NCBI GenBank assembly: GCA_035263065.1
Contig: DATFRS010000079.1
Coordinates: forward strand, 1 to 13,180
Direction: 5' to 3'
Length of the DNA: 13,180 nt
From: Dokdonella_A sp035263065
GTDB lineage: Bacteria > Pseudomonadota > Gammaproteobacteria > Xanthomonadales > Rhodanobacteraceae
Below the pieces are notes generated by a model that was given only the letters and a program-made list of their open reading frames with translations, was not told the origin of the DNA and searched no databases. A program made the position numbers and the translations under genes. Below are positions 1-7,400 of this stretch, in pieces; the stretch's first letter is position 1; each line of letters opens with the position of its first letter.

Positions 1-110
1 AGCTGGCGCAGCGTGCGGAGGTTCGGCGGCGGTGGTTTCGTGCTTGCGCCGACTTCAGGCAACTCCCAGCGGCGGGCGTCGGCGATGTTTTCGCGGGCGA
101 GGACGGTCAT
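1..110 (-). CDS. fliH: FliH, flagellar export ATPase regulator (N-terminal part, cut by window edge)
   Basis: The first 36 codons of a gene that runs off the left edge. The peptide begins MTVLARENIADARRWELPEV, followed by a Pro-rich stretch (STKPPPPNLRTL). The short WELPEV-type motif near the N-terminus followed by a low-complexity linker is typical of FliH, which holds the FliI ATPase in check and docks it at the C-ring. Position supports this: fliH normally follows fliG. The ATG at 110-108 has a GGAG Shine-Dalgarno at 121-118 with a 7-base spacer. It is separated from fliG by 141 bp containing a palindromic repeat, whereas fliG and fliH are usually adjacent. The conserved coiled-coil and C-terminal domain lie outside the window, so the call rests on the N-terminal motif and synteny. 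Confidence 0.8.
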   Translation of the reverse strand, partial: MTVLARENIADARRWELPEVGASTKPPPPNLRTLRQ

Positions 111-134
111 CGTGCGACTCCGCGCACCACCCCC

Positions 135-222
135 GTCATCCCCGCGGAAGCGGGGACCCAGTGCCTTGTGCGCGCATGTGCGAAGAGCAAAGGCGCTAGG
201 TTCCCGCTTTCGCGGGAATGAC
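135..222. repeat. Palindromic intergenic repeat (paired 'GTCAT-CCCGCG-AAGCGGG' units)
   Basis: Two arms of about 33 bases in opposite orientation, 135-167 and 190-222, flank a 22-base centre. Each arm contains GTCATYCCCGCGRAAGCGGG followed by RACCYAG and GCCTT; the first 27 bases of the arms differ at four positions. Each arm is itself a small hairpin (CCCGC...GCGGG) and the whole element can fold into a long stem. This repeat type is dispersed in many proteobacterial genomes, and its translation gives the familiar 'SRESGN...PASAGMT' pseudo-peptides. It occupies most of the fliG-fliH gap. The effect on fliH transcription is unknown; it could attenuate it or stabilise the fliG mRNA end. Confidence 0.88.
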
Positions 223-251
223 GAAGTGCGTGTGCGCGAGGCGCCAGGGCA

Positions 252-1259
252 TCACACATATTCATCGCTGCCGCCGCCGAGGTTGATCTGCCCCTGCTCC
301 GCCAGCGCCCGCGCCGCGGCGAGGATCTCCTTCTGCGCCGCATCGACCTCGCTGAGCCGCACCGGGCCCTTCACTTCGAGGTCCTCGCGCATCATGTCGG
401 CCGCGCGCTTGGACATGTTCGAGAAGATCTTTTCGCGGATCGTCGGATCTGCGCCCTTGAGCGCGATGACGAGACGATCGCTCGGCACGTCGCGGAGCAG
501 CGTCTGCAGGCCGCGGTCGTCGATGCGCAGGAGATCGTCGAACACGAACATCTGTTCCTGGATTCTTTGGCCGAGATCGGCGTCGGCGTTGACGATCGAC
601 TCCATGACCTCGAGCTCCTTGGTCGAGTCGAGCGAATTCAGGATCTGCGCCGCCGCCTTGACGCCGCCGAGCGAGGCGGCCTTGCCGCGCACGCCGGCGC
701 CGGCGACCTGGCGCTCCATGATCTGGTCGAGCTCGAGCAACGCACTCGGCTGCACGCCGTCGAGCGTCGCGATGCGCATGACGACTTCGCTGCGCATCGC
801 GACCGGAAGGTTCGCCAGCACTTCGGACGCGTGCGGCGGATCGAGGTGCGCGAGCACGATCGCGATGATCTGCGGATGCTCGCCGCCGACGAGCTCGGCG
901 ATCGTGGCGCCGTCCATCCATTTCAGCGCTTCGATGCTCTTGCTGCCGCGGTTGACGAGGATGCGGTCGAGCAGGCCGCCCGCCTTCTCCTCGCCGAGCG
1001 CGGCGGTCAGCATCTTGCGCACGTAGTCTTCGGTGCCGACGCCGAACGAGGTCTGCTTGCCGAGGCTGCCGGCGAACGCATCGAGCACGGAATCGGCGTC
1101 GTCGCGCGAGACGTTCTTCAGCGTCGCCATCGCGGTGCCGATCGCCTGCACCTCGCGCGCGTCCATGTGCTTCAGCACGGCCGCGGCATCCTGCTCGCCG
1201 AGTGAAAGGAGCAGCACGGAGGCGCGCTGCGCGCCGGTGAGTTTCTGCGGCTCAGCCAT
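252..1259 (-). CDS. fliG: FliG, flagellar rotor/switch protein
   Basis: A full-length 335-residue FliG (usual length about 330). FliG forms the top of the C-ring, binds the FliF tail at its N-terminus and takes torque from the MotA stator at its C-terminus. Seen here: an N-terminal domain (about 1-100, LTGAQRASVLLLSLGE), a middle domain with the EHPQ motif at 127-130, an MFVF-type motif at 237-240, and the C-terminal torque region at about 260-300 (DRLVIALKGAD, then MSKRAADMMREDLE) with alternating charged residues. The ATG at 1259-1257 overlaps the fliF stop by 8 bases (ATGGCTGA), indicating translational coupling. The tail ends in a Gly-rich stretch and EYV. Nothing is missing. Confidence 0.98.
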   Translation of the reverse strand: MAEPQKLTGAQRASVLLLSLGEQDAAAVLKHMDAREVQAIGTAMATLKNVSRDDADSVLDAFAGSLGKQTSFGVGTEDYVRKMLTAALGEEKAGGLLDRILVNRGSKSIEALKWMDGATIAELVGGEHPQIIAIVLAHLDPPHASEVLANLPVAMRSEVVMRIATLDGVQPSALLELDQIMERQVAGAGVRGKAASLGGVKAAAQILNSLDSTKELEVMESIVNADADLGQRIQEQMFVFDDLLRIDDRGLQTLLRDVPSDRLVIALKGADPTIREKIFSNMSKRAADMMREDLEVKGPVRLSEVDAAQKEILAAARALAEQGQINLGGGSDEYV

Positions 1260-2925
1260 CTTCGCCCACCCATGTCTTCACGACCTGCGCGACCTGCTTG
1301 GGATCCTGGCTCGCGACGCGCTTGGCGAGCTCGATCTTCTGCTCGAACGCGAGCGGCGGCGTGCCGGGCGCGCTCGGACGGCCGCCGAGCGTCAGCGTGT
1401 CGGCGCTCGGCTCGAGCCCGTTCACGCCCGCGGCCGCGAGCGCCAGCGTGTGCGCGCGCGAGGAGCCGACGAGATTGCGGAACAGCGGACGCAGCACGAT
1501 GAGAATCAGACCCAGCGCGAGCAGCGCGCCGATGCCCTGCTTGACGATCTCGCGCACGGTCGGCTGCTGCCAGAGCGGGACGCTGACCGGCTCGAGCTCG
1601 GGCGCGGCGAGGAACGGCGCGTTGACGACGCTGACGCTGTCGCCGCGCTTCTCGTCGAAACCGACCGCGTTCTTGACGAGCAGCGTCATCTGGTCGAGCT
1701 CGTCCTTCGTGAACGGCGTCGAGACGGGCTTGCCCTTCTCGTCGAGCGAGGTCTTGTTGTCGAGCGCGACGGCGACGGTCAGGCGATCGACGGTGCCGAC
1801 CGGCTCGCGCGTGTGGCTGATCGTGCGGTCGACTTCGTAGTTGCGCGTCGCGCTCTGCGAAATCTCGCCGGAGTCGGCTTTCGCGGCGCTCGCCGCCGCA
1901 TCGGCGGCAGCCGCCTTCGGATTCGCGGCGCTCGGCTGCGCCGGCGCGTTCGGCGGCTGGTTCGACAGCGCGCCCGGAACGCCGCTCGCGGTGCCGTCGA
2001 CGCGATGCTCGCTCGCGCTCTGCTCGCTGCGCAGCGTCGTCTTCTGCGGATCGAAATTCTCGGAGGTCTTTTCGGTCTCGGTGAAATCCATCTGCGCGAA
2101 CACCTGCGCGCGGACGTGGCCGGCGCCGACGAGCGGCGTCAGCAATTCCTCGACGCGGTTGGCGAACGCGCCTTCGATCTGGCGCACCAGACGGAAACGC
2201 GCGTCGCCGATCGCGGTGTCGCTGTTCGGATCGGACGCCGTCAGCAGCTGGCCGCTCTGGTCGATGACCTGCACGCGCGTCGGATCGAGCTCGGGCACGC
2301 TCGCGGCGACGAGATGCACGATCGCGCCGACCTGCGAGGCGTCGAGCTGGCGGCCGGGGTACAGCGCGACCATCACCGAGGCGCTCGCCTGCGTGCGGTC
2401 GCGGATGAACGCCGAGGACTTCGGCAGCGCGAGATGCACGCGCGCCGACTTCACCGACTGGAGGTTCGAGATCGTCGAGGACAGGTCGTTCTCGAGCATC
2501 TGCTGGTAGCGTGCCTTCTCGGCGAGCTCGCTCATGCCGAACGGGTTCTGCGCGTCGGCGCCGGTGTCGCCTGCGGTCGTGCCGCCGCGCGGGAGACCCT
2601 GCGCAGCGAGCTTGAGCCGCGTGTTCGACAGCTCGTTCGAGTTCACGAAGATCGACGTGCCGCCGTTGCCGAGCTGGTAGTCGATGTTCGACGACTGCAG
2701 CGCCTGCACGACCTGCGCGGCGTCCTTCTCGTCGAGGTTGGCGTAGAGGAGCGAATAGTTCGGCGCGCGCGACCACATGACGATCGCGACGCCGATCGCG
2801 ACCGCGACGGCGATGCCGAGCAGCAGGAGCGCCTGGCGCGCGCCGGGGATGCGCGTCACGTCGAAGCGCGACGGCGTCGTCGCGCCCTGCGGCAGGTTGA
2901 TCACGGCTTCCATCGGGTTGCTCAT
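1252..2925 (-). CDS. fliF: FliF, flagellar MS-ring protein
   Basis: A full-length 557-residue FliF, the inner-membrane protein that builds the MS ring and surrounds the export gate. There are two membrane segments: about 32-51 (ALLLLGIAVAVAIGVAIVMW) and about 461-481 (GALLALGLILIVLRPL). Between them lies the periplasmic ring-building region, beginning YSLLYANLDEKDAAQVVQAL. An Ala/Ser/Pro-rich low-complexity insert follows DGTASGVPGALSNQPPNAP, as is common in FliF. The cytoplasmic C-terminus (KRVASQDPKQVAQVVKTWVG) is the FliG-binding tail. Start ATG at 2925-2923, 15 bases after the fliE stop; no strong Shine-Dalgarno is visible. A second ATG four codons later (MEAV) is possible but has no better site. 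It is the middle gene of fliE-fliF-fliG and overlaps fliG by 8 bases. Confidence 0.98.
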   Translation of the reverse strand: MSNPMEAVINLPQGATTPSRFDVTRIPGARQALLLLGIAVAVAIGVAIVMWSRAPNYSLLYANLDEKDAAQVVQALQSSNIDYQLGNGGTSIFVNSNELSNTRLKLAAQGLPRGGTTAGDTGADAQNPFGMSELAEKARYQQMLENDLSSTISNLQSVKSARVHLALPKSSAFIRDRTQASASVMVALYPGRQLDASQVGAIVHLVAASVPELDPTRVQVIDQSGQLLTASDPNSDTAIGDARFRLVRQIEGAFANRVEELLTPLVGAGHVRAQVFAQMDFTETEKTSENFDPQKTTLRSEQSASEHRVDGTASGVPGALSNQPPNAPAQPSAANPKAAAADAAASAAKADSGEISQSATRNYEVDRTISHTREPVGTVDRLTVAVALDNKTSLDEKGKPVSTPFTKDELDQMTLLVKNAVGFDEKRGDSVSVVNAPFLAAPELEPVSVPLWQQPTVREIVKQGIGALLALGLILIVLRPLFRNLVGSSRAHTLALAAAGVNGLEPSADTLTLGGRPSAPGTPPLAFEQKIELAKRVASQDPKQVAQVVKTWVGEDG

Positions 2926-2940
2926 GGCTCAGGCGTTCCG

Positions 2941-3261
2941 TCAAACCTGCATGTTCATGATGTCCTTGTACGCATCGACCAGCTTGTTGCGTACTTCGGT
3001 GACGGCGCGGAACGACAGGTCCGCGCGTTGCAGCGCGACCATCACGCTGCCGATGTCGGTGCCGGGATCGCCGCGCTCGAACTTGTCGGCGAGCGCGCTC
3101 GCGTCATTCTGTGCGGAGGCGACGCCGTCGATCGACTTCTTCAGGAGGCTGCCGAAATCGGCGCCGCGCTCGCCGATGACGGGCGTGCGCGGCTGCAGGC
3201 GCGCTTCGCTGCTCAGCGCGCGCATCTGCGAGAGGAGTCCGTTGACGTCGATCGTGTTCAT
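2941..3261 (-). CDS. fliE: FliE, MS-ring/rod junction protein
   Basis: A 106-residue protein of usual FliE size. FliE links the MS ring to the proximal rod and is the first rod protein exported. The C-terminal half carries the family signature: VMVALQRADLSFRAVTEVRN, then KLVDAYKDIMNMQV, which forms the rod-type helix. The N-terminal half is variable. Start ATG at 3261-3259; the upstream Shine-Dalgarno is weak. It is the first gene of the fliE-fliF-fliG unit and has a sigma-54 promoter 35-50 bases upstream. No transmembrane segment or cleaved signal peptide is seen, as expected for a type III export substrate. Confidence 0.97.
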   Translation of the reverse strand: MNTIDVNGLLSQMRALSSEARLQPRTPVIGERGADFGSLLKKSIDGVASAQNDASALADKFERGDPGTDIGSVMVALQRADLSFRAVTEVRNKLVDAYKDIMNMQV

Positions 3262-3295
3262 CGAAAGGCCCGGCGGTGTGCGACGAGGGGTCGCT

Positions 3296-3311
3296 TACAA
3301 GCTCCGTGCCA
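3296..3311 (-). promoter_or_regulatory. Sigma-54 (RpoN) promoter of the fliE-fliF-fliG operon
   Basis: On the minus strand the site reads TGGCACGGAGCTTGTA. It matches the RpoN consensus TGGCAC-N5-TTGCW with one change: GT instead of GC at -12. GG (3310-3309) and the -12 G (3298) have the correct 10-base spacing. Transcription would start near 3285, giving a leader of about 24 bases before the fliE ATG. It sits just downstream of the FleQ-like regulator gene, which probably supplies the activator. Promoter activity is inferred from the motif. Confidence 0.85.
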
Positions 3312-3346
3312 CGACGAAAAGACGCGTGCGATCAAGGAGATGTGCG

Positions 3347-3366
3347 GACGGCGTCGGCGCGCCGTC
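3347..3366 (-). terminator. GC hairpin at the end of the second regulator gene (weak terminator or mRNA end)
   Basis: A perfect 7-bp stem, GACGGCG with CGCCGTC, around a 6-base loop. It begins within the stop codon of the regulator (TGA at 3367-3365). No T-tract follows, so it is not a canonical intrinsic terminator. It could mark the mRNA end or reduce read-through into the fliE promoter about 35 bases downstream. The hairpin is seen; its function is inferred. Confidence 0.4.
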
Positions 3367-4846
3367 AAGAAACCGACGACGGGACGCCGACGTCGGAAAG
3401 ATCGTACTTGCGGAGTTTCTCGACGAGCGTCGTGCGCTGCAGCCTGAGGAGCTTCGCCGCCTGCGCGACGACGCCGCCCGCCAATTCCATCGCCTGGCGG
3501 ATCAGCGAGATCTCGATCGTCGCGAGATGATCGCGAAGATCGATGCCGTCCTCCGCGAGCGGCGGCGGCTCGACGGGACGGATCACGACCGGAAGCACCG
3601 GCAGCGTTGCGTCGATCAGGGACGCGGCGAGCGAGATCGGCTCGATCGTCGCGTCGGCGACGCGGTAGCGCCCCGGCAGATCGCACGCGTGCACCGTGCC
3701 GTTCTGGTGCAGGACGGCGAGGAGCTCGACGAGGTTCGCCAGCTCGCGCACGTTGCCCGGCCACGCGTGGCGGCCGAGCGCGAGCAGCGCGTCGTCGCTC
3801 AGCACGGGCGCCTGCAGGCCGCGACGCGCGAGGCGCGCGCCGAGGTCGAAGATCAGGAGCGGCAGGTCGTCGGCGCGCTCGCGCAGCGACGGCAGCTCGA
3901 TCGGGAAGACGTTGAGACGGTAGTAAAGGTCCTCGCGGAACGTGCCGCCGGGACCGATCGCCTGCTCGAGGTTGCGGTGCGTCGCCGCGATGATGCGCAC
4001 GTCGCAGCGCTGCGTGACGTTGCTGCCGACGCGCTCGTAGACGCGTTCCTGCAGCACGCGCAGGAGCTTGACCTGCATCGGCAGGCTCATGTCGCCGATT
4101 TCGTCGAGGAACAGCGTGCCGCCCTCGGCAAGCTCGAAGCGGCCCTTGCGCGTCGCGATCGCGCCGGTGAAGGCGCCCTTCTCATGGCCGAACAGCTCCG
4201 ACTCGAGCAGCTCGCTCGGGATCGCGCCGCAGTTGATCGCGACGAACGGACCGCGGCGGCGGTTCGATGCTTCGTGGATCGAGCGCGCCGCCATTTCCTT
4301 GCCGGTGCCGGACTCGCCGCGCAGCAGCACGGTCGTATCGTGCGGGGCGACCTGGCGGATCAGGTGACGAATGCGATCCATCGCCGGCGAGTCGCCGATC
4401 AGGCGATCGTTCGCGACGGGCAGGAAGTCGCCGTCGAGCGAGGCAATGATTTCCTCGATCTGCGCGTAGCGGAGCGGGAATTCGACCGTGAGGCAGTAGC
4501 GGCCGGCGTCGATGAGGTGCGTCAGCGCCGGCGAATCGGCGGCGATGATGACCGGCACGGGCAGGCCGTCGATTTCGAGACGGTCGAGCGCGGCGTCGAG
4601 CGCGGGACCCGGCACGATCGCGCCGACGAACGCGGCGCACCAGCGTCGCGGCGCGCCGGTGCCGGCGGCGTCGACGCTCTGCGCGAGCGTGGCGAGGCCG
4701 AACGCGCCGAGCGCCGTGCCGAGGAGGCGAATGCGCGCCGCGTCGACGTCGAGCACGCACACGGCGGGCGCGATGTCGGCCACGGCGTTGCGGCCGGCAT
4801 CGGGATGCGCGGCATCGACGACAATCCCCACGGAATCGAGAGTCAC
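3365..4846 (-). CDS. fleQ: FleQ-like sigma-54-dependent flagellar activator, full length (paralogue 2)
   Basis: A 493-residue bacterial enhancer-binding protein, the usual FleQ length (about 490). Domains: an N-terminal FleQ/receiver-like domain at about 1-140 that looks degenerate (no clear Asp phosphorylation pocket); a sigma-54 AAA+ domain at about 148-385 with Walker A GESGTGKE (177-184), the sigma-54-contacting GAFTGA loop (224-229), Walker B GTLFLDEIGD (243-252) and FREDLYYRLNVFPIELP (303-319); and a C-terminal Fis-type helix-turn-helix at about 455-482. It should activate RpoN promoters of early and middle flagellar genes, such as the one before fliE. The start is GTG at 4846-4844 with AAGGGG at 4857-4852, a 5-base spacer. 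The P. aeruginosa FleQ 'LFRS' c-di-GMP motif before the AAA+ core is not conserved; the aligned stretch reads ANDRLIG. No own promoter is obvious. Family is certain; orthology to FleQ rests on context. Confidence 0.9.
   Translation of the reverse strand: MTLDSVGIVVDAAHPDAGRNAVADIAPAVCVLDVDAARIRLLGTALGAFGLATLAQSVDAAGTGAPRRWCAAFVGAIVPGPALDAALDRLEIDGLPVPVIIAADSPALTHLIDAGRYCLTVEFPLRYAQIEEIIASLDGDFLPVANDRLIGDSPAMDRIRHLIRQVAPHDTTVLLRGESGTGKEMAARSIHEASNRRRGPFVAINCGAIPSELLESELFGHEKGAFTGAIATRKGRFELAEGGTLFLDEIGDMSLPMQVKLLRVLQERVYERVGSNVTQRCDVRIIAATHRNLEQAIGPGGTFREDLYYRLNVFPIELPSLRERADDLPLLIFDLGARLARRGLQAPVLSDDALLALGRHAWPGNVRELANLVELLAVLHQNGTVHACDLPGRYRVADATIEPISLAASLIDATLPVLPVVIRPVEPPPLAEDGIDLRDHLATIEISLIRQAMELAGGVVAQAAKLLRLQRTTLVEKLRKYDLSDVGVPSSVS
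4062..4246. repeat. 185-bp near-identical patch, copy in paralogue 2
   Basis: Matches 5587-5771 with only two differing bases in 185: one changes Gly to Ser just before Walker B, the other is silent (His codon). The patch encodes residues 201-262 of the full-length regulator, covering the GAFTGA loop and Walker B. On both sides the two genes diverge clearly, including at silent sites. It may reflect gene conversion or a locally preserved recent duplication. Confidence 0.9.
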
Positions 4847-4879
4847 GAATTCCCCTTGCCGCAGTACAGTCCTTCCCCA

Positions 4880-4899
4880 TCACGCGCTTGCGCGCGCGA
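4880..4899 (-). other. GNRA-loop hairpin between the two regulator genes
   Basis: The minus-strand sequence folds into an 8-bp stem (TCGCGCGC with GCGCGTGA, one G-T wobble) closed by a GCAA tetraloop. It lies in the 76-bp gap between the stop of the truncated activator and the GTG of the full-length one. No T-tract follows. It may be a processing or partial termination signal that sets the ratio of the two regulators. The structure is seen; the role is inferred. Confidence 0.35.
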
Positions 4900-4922
4900 C
4901 CCTTGCGTGTTCGTGTTGCCGG

Positions 4923-5957
<1,035 letters not shown>

Positions 5958-5992
5958 GAGGGAATCTACTGAATGATTTGTGAACTTGGTTA

Positions 5993-6008
5993 GGCAAGGT
6001 TGATGCCA
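5993..6008 (-). promoter_or_regulatory. Sigma-54 (RpoN) promoter of the regulator pair
   Basis: On the minus strand the site reads TGGCATCAACCTTGCC, preceded by T. GG and GC are spaced exactly 10 bases apart (6007-6006 and 5995-5994), and it closely fits TGGCAC-N5-TTGCW. It lies in an AT-rich pocket 20-35 bases past the PilZ stop codon. Transcription would start near 5982. A sigma-54 promoter in front of a sigma-54 activator implies autoactivation or control by another activator. The role is inferred from the motif. Confidence 0.8.
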
Positions 6009-6027
6009 ACCACTTGTAAACGATTCC

Positions 6028-6570
6028 CTATTTATCATTCCCCGCGGAATCAGCAACTTGGCGGCGGTGTTCCCGGAAAACCATGCGGGCGATCGCCTCG
6101 GCCAGCGGTGCCTTGACGCCTTCGAAGCGCGCGGCGGCCCAGCCGGGCTCCGGTAGCACGAGCGCAGTCGCCGCAAGCTCGAGCGGCAACGCCGGCGCGG
6201 CCTCGAGATGAATGCGCACGACGAGCGGCGACGCCGCTTCGGGAGGTGCGTCACACTTCCATTCGATGCCGTGCGCGTTGAAGCGGAGCGGCACGGCGGG
6301 CAGGAGCTCGACGTCGCGCTCGTGAAGTGTCGCCAGCAACTCCATGATCGCGTTGAGTTTCGCGTCGAGACGGAGAAGCTCGGCGGCACCGGTTTCGTCG
6401 GACGGACGCTCGCCGGCGGCGGAGTCGAGCGCGAGCGCGGCGAGATTGCGCCGATGCCGGCGCGAAACCGTCAGCGGATCTTCATCGCGCGCGCGCGACG
6501 CCCAGGCGACCGGCAGCACGGCGGAGTAATGGAGCTGATCCCGGTGCGCACGCGGCGCTGGATCGGCCAT
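6028..6570 (-). CDS. PilZ-like protein with degenerate c-di-GMP motifs
   Basis: A 180-residue protein with no signal peptide or membrane segment. It resembles the atypical, tetramer-forming PilZ proteins found in the flagellar cluster of Xanthomonas relatives: an opening strand LHYSAVLPVAW (13-23), a helix with heptad-like spacing at about 62-84 (AAELLRLDAKLNAIMELLATL), then LPAVPLRFNAHGIEW (90-104), where a typical PilZ has (D/N)xSxxG. Here that motif reads NAHG, and the arginine motif is not clearly present (only RRHRR at 37-41), so direct c-di-GMP binding is doubtful. The start is ATG at 6570-6568 with GAGG at 6581-6578, a 7-base spacer; an in-frame TTG two codons earlier is less likely. 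It lies between fliT and the FleQ-like genes, suggesting a role in flagellar output or regulator control. The family call is from pattern memory. Confidence 0.72.
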   Translation of the reverse strand: MADPAPRAHRDQLHYSAVLPVAWASRARDEDPLTVSRRHRRNLAALALDSAAGERPSDETGAAELLRLDAKLNAIMELLATLHERDVELLPAVPLRFNAHGIEWKCDAPPEAASPLVVRIHLEAAPALPLELAATALVLPEPGWAAARFEGVKAPLAEAIARMVFREHRRQVADSAGNDK

Positions 6571-6691
6571 AACCAAACCTCATGACACAAAGGGCGCGCG
6601 TTGGTCGACTCCCGCCCGTTTTGTAAAACCCTGTCAATGTCACCAAATGCAAAGTGCGACAGATTGTTACGAACTGTAACGCGGAGCCCCG
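6571..6691 (-). promoter_or_regulatory. AT-rich regulatory gap upstream of the PilZ gene
   Basis: A 121-bp gap, clearly richer in A+T than its surroundings. It contains the inverted repeat GTTAC-GAACT-GTAAC at 6666-6680, just after the fliT stop, and the near-palindrome GTTTTGTAAAAC at 6618-6629. On the minus strand there is a TTGACA in the context GGTGACATTGACAGGG, but no convincing -10 box at 16-18 bases. No sigma-54 or sigma-28 site fits. The palindromes could be operator sites. A promoter for the PilZ gene is likely here but I cannot place it. Confidence 0.45.
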
Positions 6692-6985
6692 TCAACGCGC
6701 GAACGCGACGCCAAGATACGTCCCCGCGCCGGCTTGCGCGAGTCTCGCCTGACGCAGTCGTTCCGCCGCGTGCGCGCGCTCGGCCGCAATGAGCGCGACG
6801 AGCTCGCGATCGCAGGCGACGATGCGCGCGAGGAGCTCGGGAAAGCCGCCGTCGGTCGCGATGGCGACGTCGAGCAGCGCGCGGCGCTCGATGTCGAGCG
6901 CGCCGACACGATCGAAGTCGCCATTGCGTGCTGCGGACAGCATATCCGTCGTGAGATCGAGGATCGCGGACCAGGCGCCGATCAT
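6692..6985 (-). CDS. fliT: FliT-like flagellar export chaperone
   Basis: A 97-residue, mainly helical protein (MIGAWSAILDLTTDMLSAAR..., then FPELLARIVACDRELVALIA). Size, helical character and position right after fliS match FliT, the chaperone for the FliD cap protein, which in enterics also restrains FlhDC. FliT sequences are poorly conserved, so the call relies on context; a hypothetical small flagellar protein in the same slot is the alternative. Its ATG overlaps the fliS stop as ATGA (6985-6982), which means tight translational coupling. It ends in AGAGTYLGVAFAR before the AT-rich gap. Confidence 0.72.
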   Translation of the reverse strand: MIGAWSAILDLTTDMLSAARNGDFDRVGALDIERRALLDVAIATDGGFPELLARIVACDRELVALIAAERAHAAERLRQARLAQAGAGTYLGVAFAR

Positions 6986-7395
6986 GCGGCCCCCGCGACG
7001 CGGGGCGCCGGCGCGACCTGCGACCAGGCGTCGGCGATGACGCGCAGGAGGCCGCCGACCTCGTCGAGCACCTTCGGATCGTTCTCGAGGTTCGCGTGCA
7101 GGAGCCGGCGCGACACGTAGTCGTAGAGCGCGTCGAGCCGCTGCGGCAGGCCGCCCGGCACGTTCATGTCGAGGCTAGCGCGGAGCGCGCCGACGATTTC
7201 CATCGCGCGGGTGATCTCGGCGCCCTTCGCTTCGATCTCGCCGCGGCGCATGTGCGCGGCGGCGAGCGCGATGCGCGACAGCGCGCCGTCGAACAGCATC
7301 GCGATGAGCCGGTGGGGCGTCGCGTCCTCGACCGCGCCTTCGTTGCGGACCTGGCGGTAACGCGAGATGGCGCTGTAGATGTGCTGGGGTGCCAT
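6982..7395 (-). CDS. fliS: FliS, flagellin export chaperone
   Basis: A 137-residue FliS of normal size. FliS binds the C-terminal helices of FliC in the cytosol, prevents premature polymerisation and delivers it to the export gate. Conserved features: Y7 and YRQVRNEGAVEDATPHRLIA (about 13-32), MLFDGALSRIALA (33-45), GGLPQRLDALYDYVSRRLLH (81-100), ANLENDP and LDEVGGLLRVIADAW (110-124). The tail is Ala/Pro-rich. ATG at 7395-7393, 5 bases after the fliD stop, and a 4-base overlap with the next gene, so fliD-fliS-fliT is one translationally coupled group. Confidence 0.96.
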   Translation of the reverse strand: MAPQHIYSAISRYRQVRNEGAVEDATPHRLIAMLFDGALSRIALAAAHMRRGEIEAKGAEITRAMEIVGALRASLDMNVPGGLPQRLDALYDYVSRRLLHANLENDPKVLDEVGGLLRVIADAWSQVAPAPRVAGAA

Positions 7396-7400
7396 GGCCG

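Noticed and set aside
135..222. CRISPR array or insertion sequence in the fliG-fliH gap
   Set aside because: Only two arms, in opposite orientation, no spacer series and no transposase frame; it is a single palindromic element.
107..343. 78-residue minus-strand frame across the fliG-fliH gap (RHSRESGN...VPASAGMTG)
   Set aside because: This is the usual pseudo-peptide translated from the dispersed palindromic repeat, and it overlaps fliG out of frame.
5958..6389. Longer version of the short regulator starting inside the PilZ gene
   Set aside because: The extra sequence is an out-of-frame reading of the PilZ gene with no FleQ/receiver similarity, and it crosses the sigma-54 promoter.
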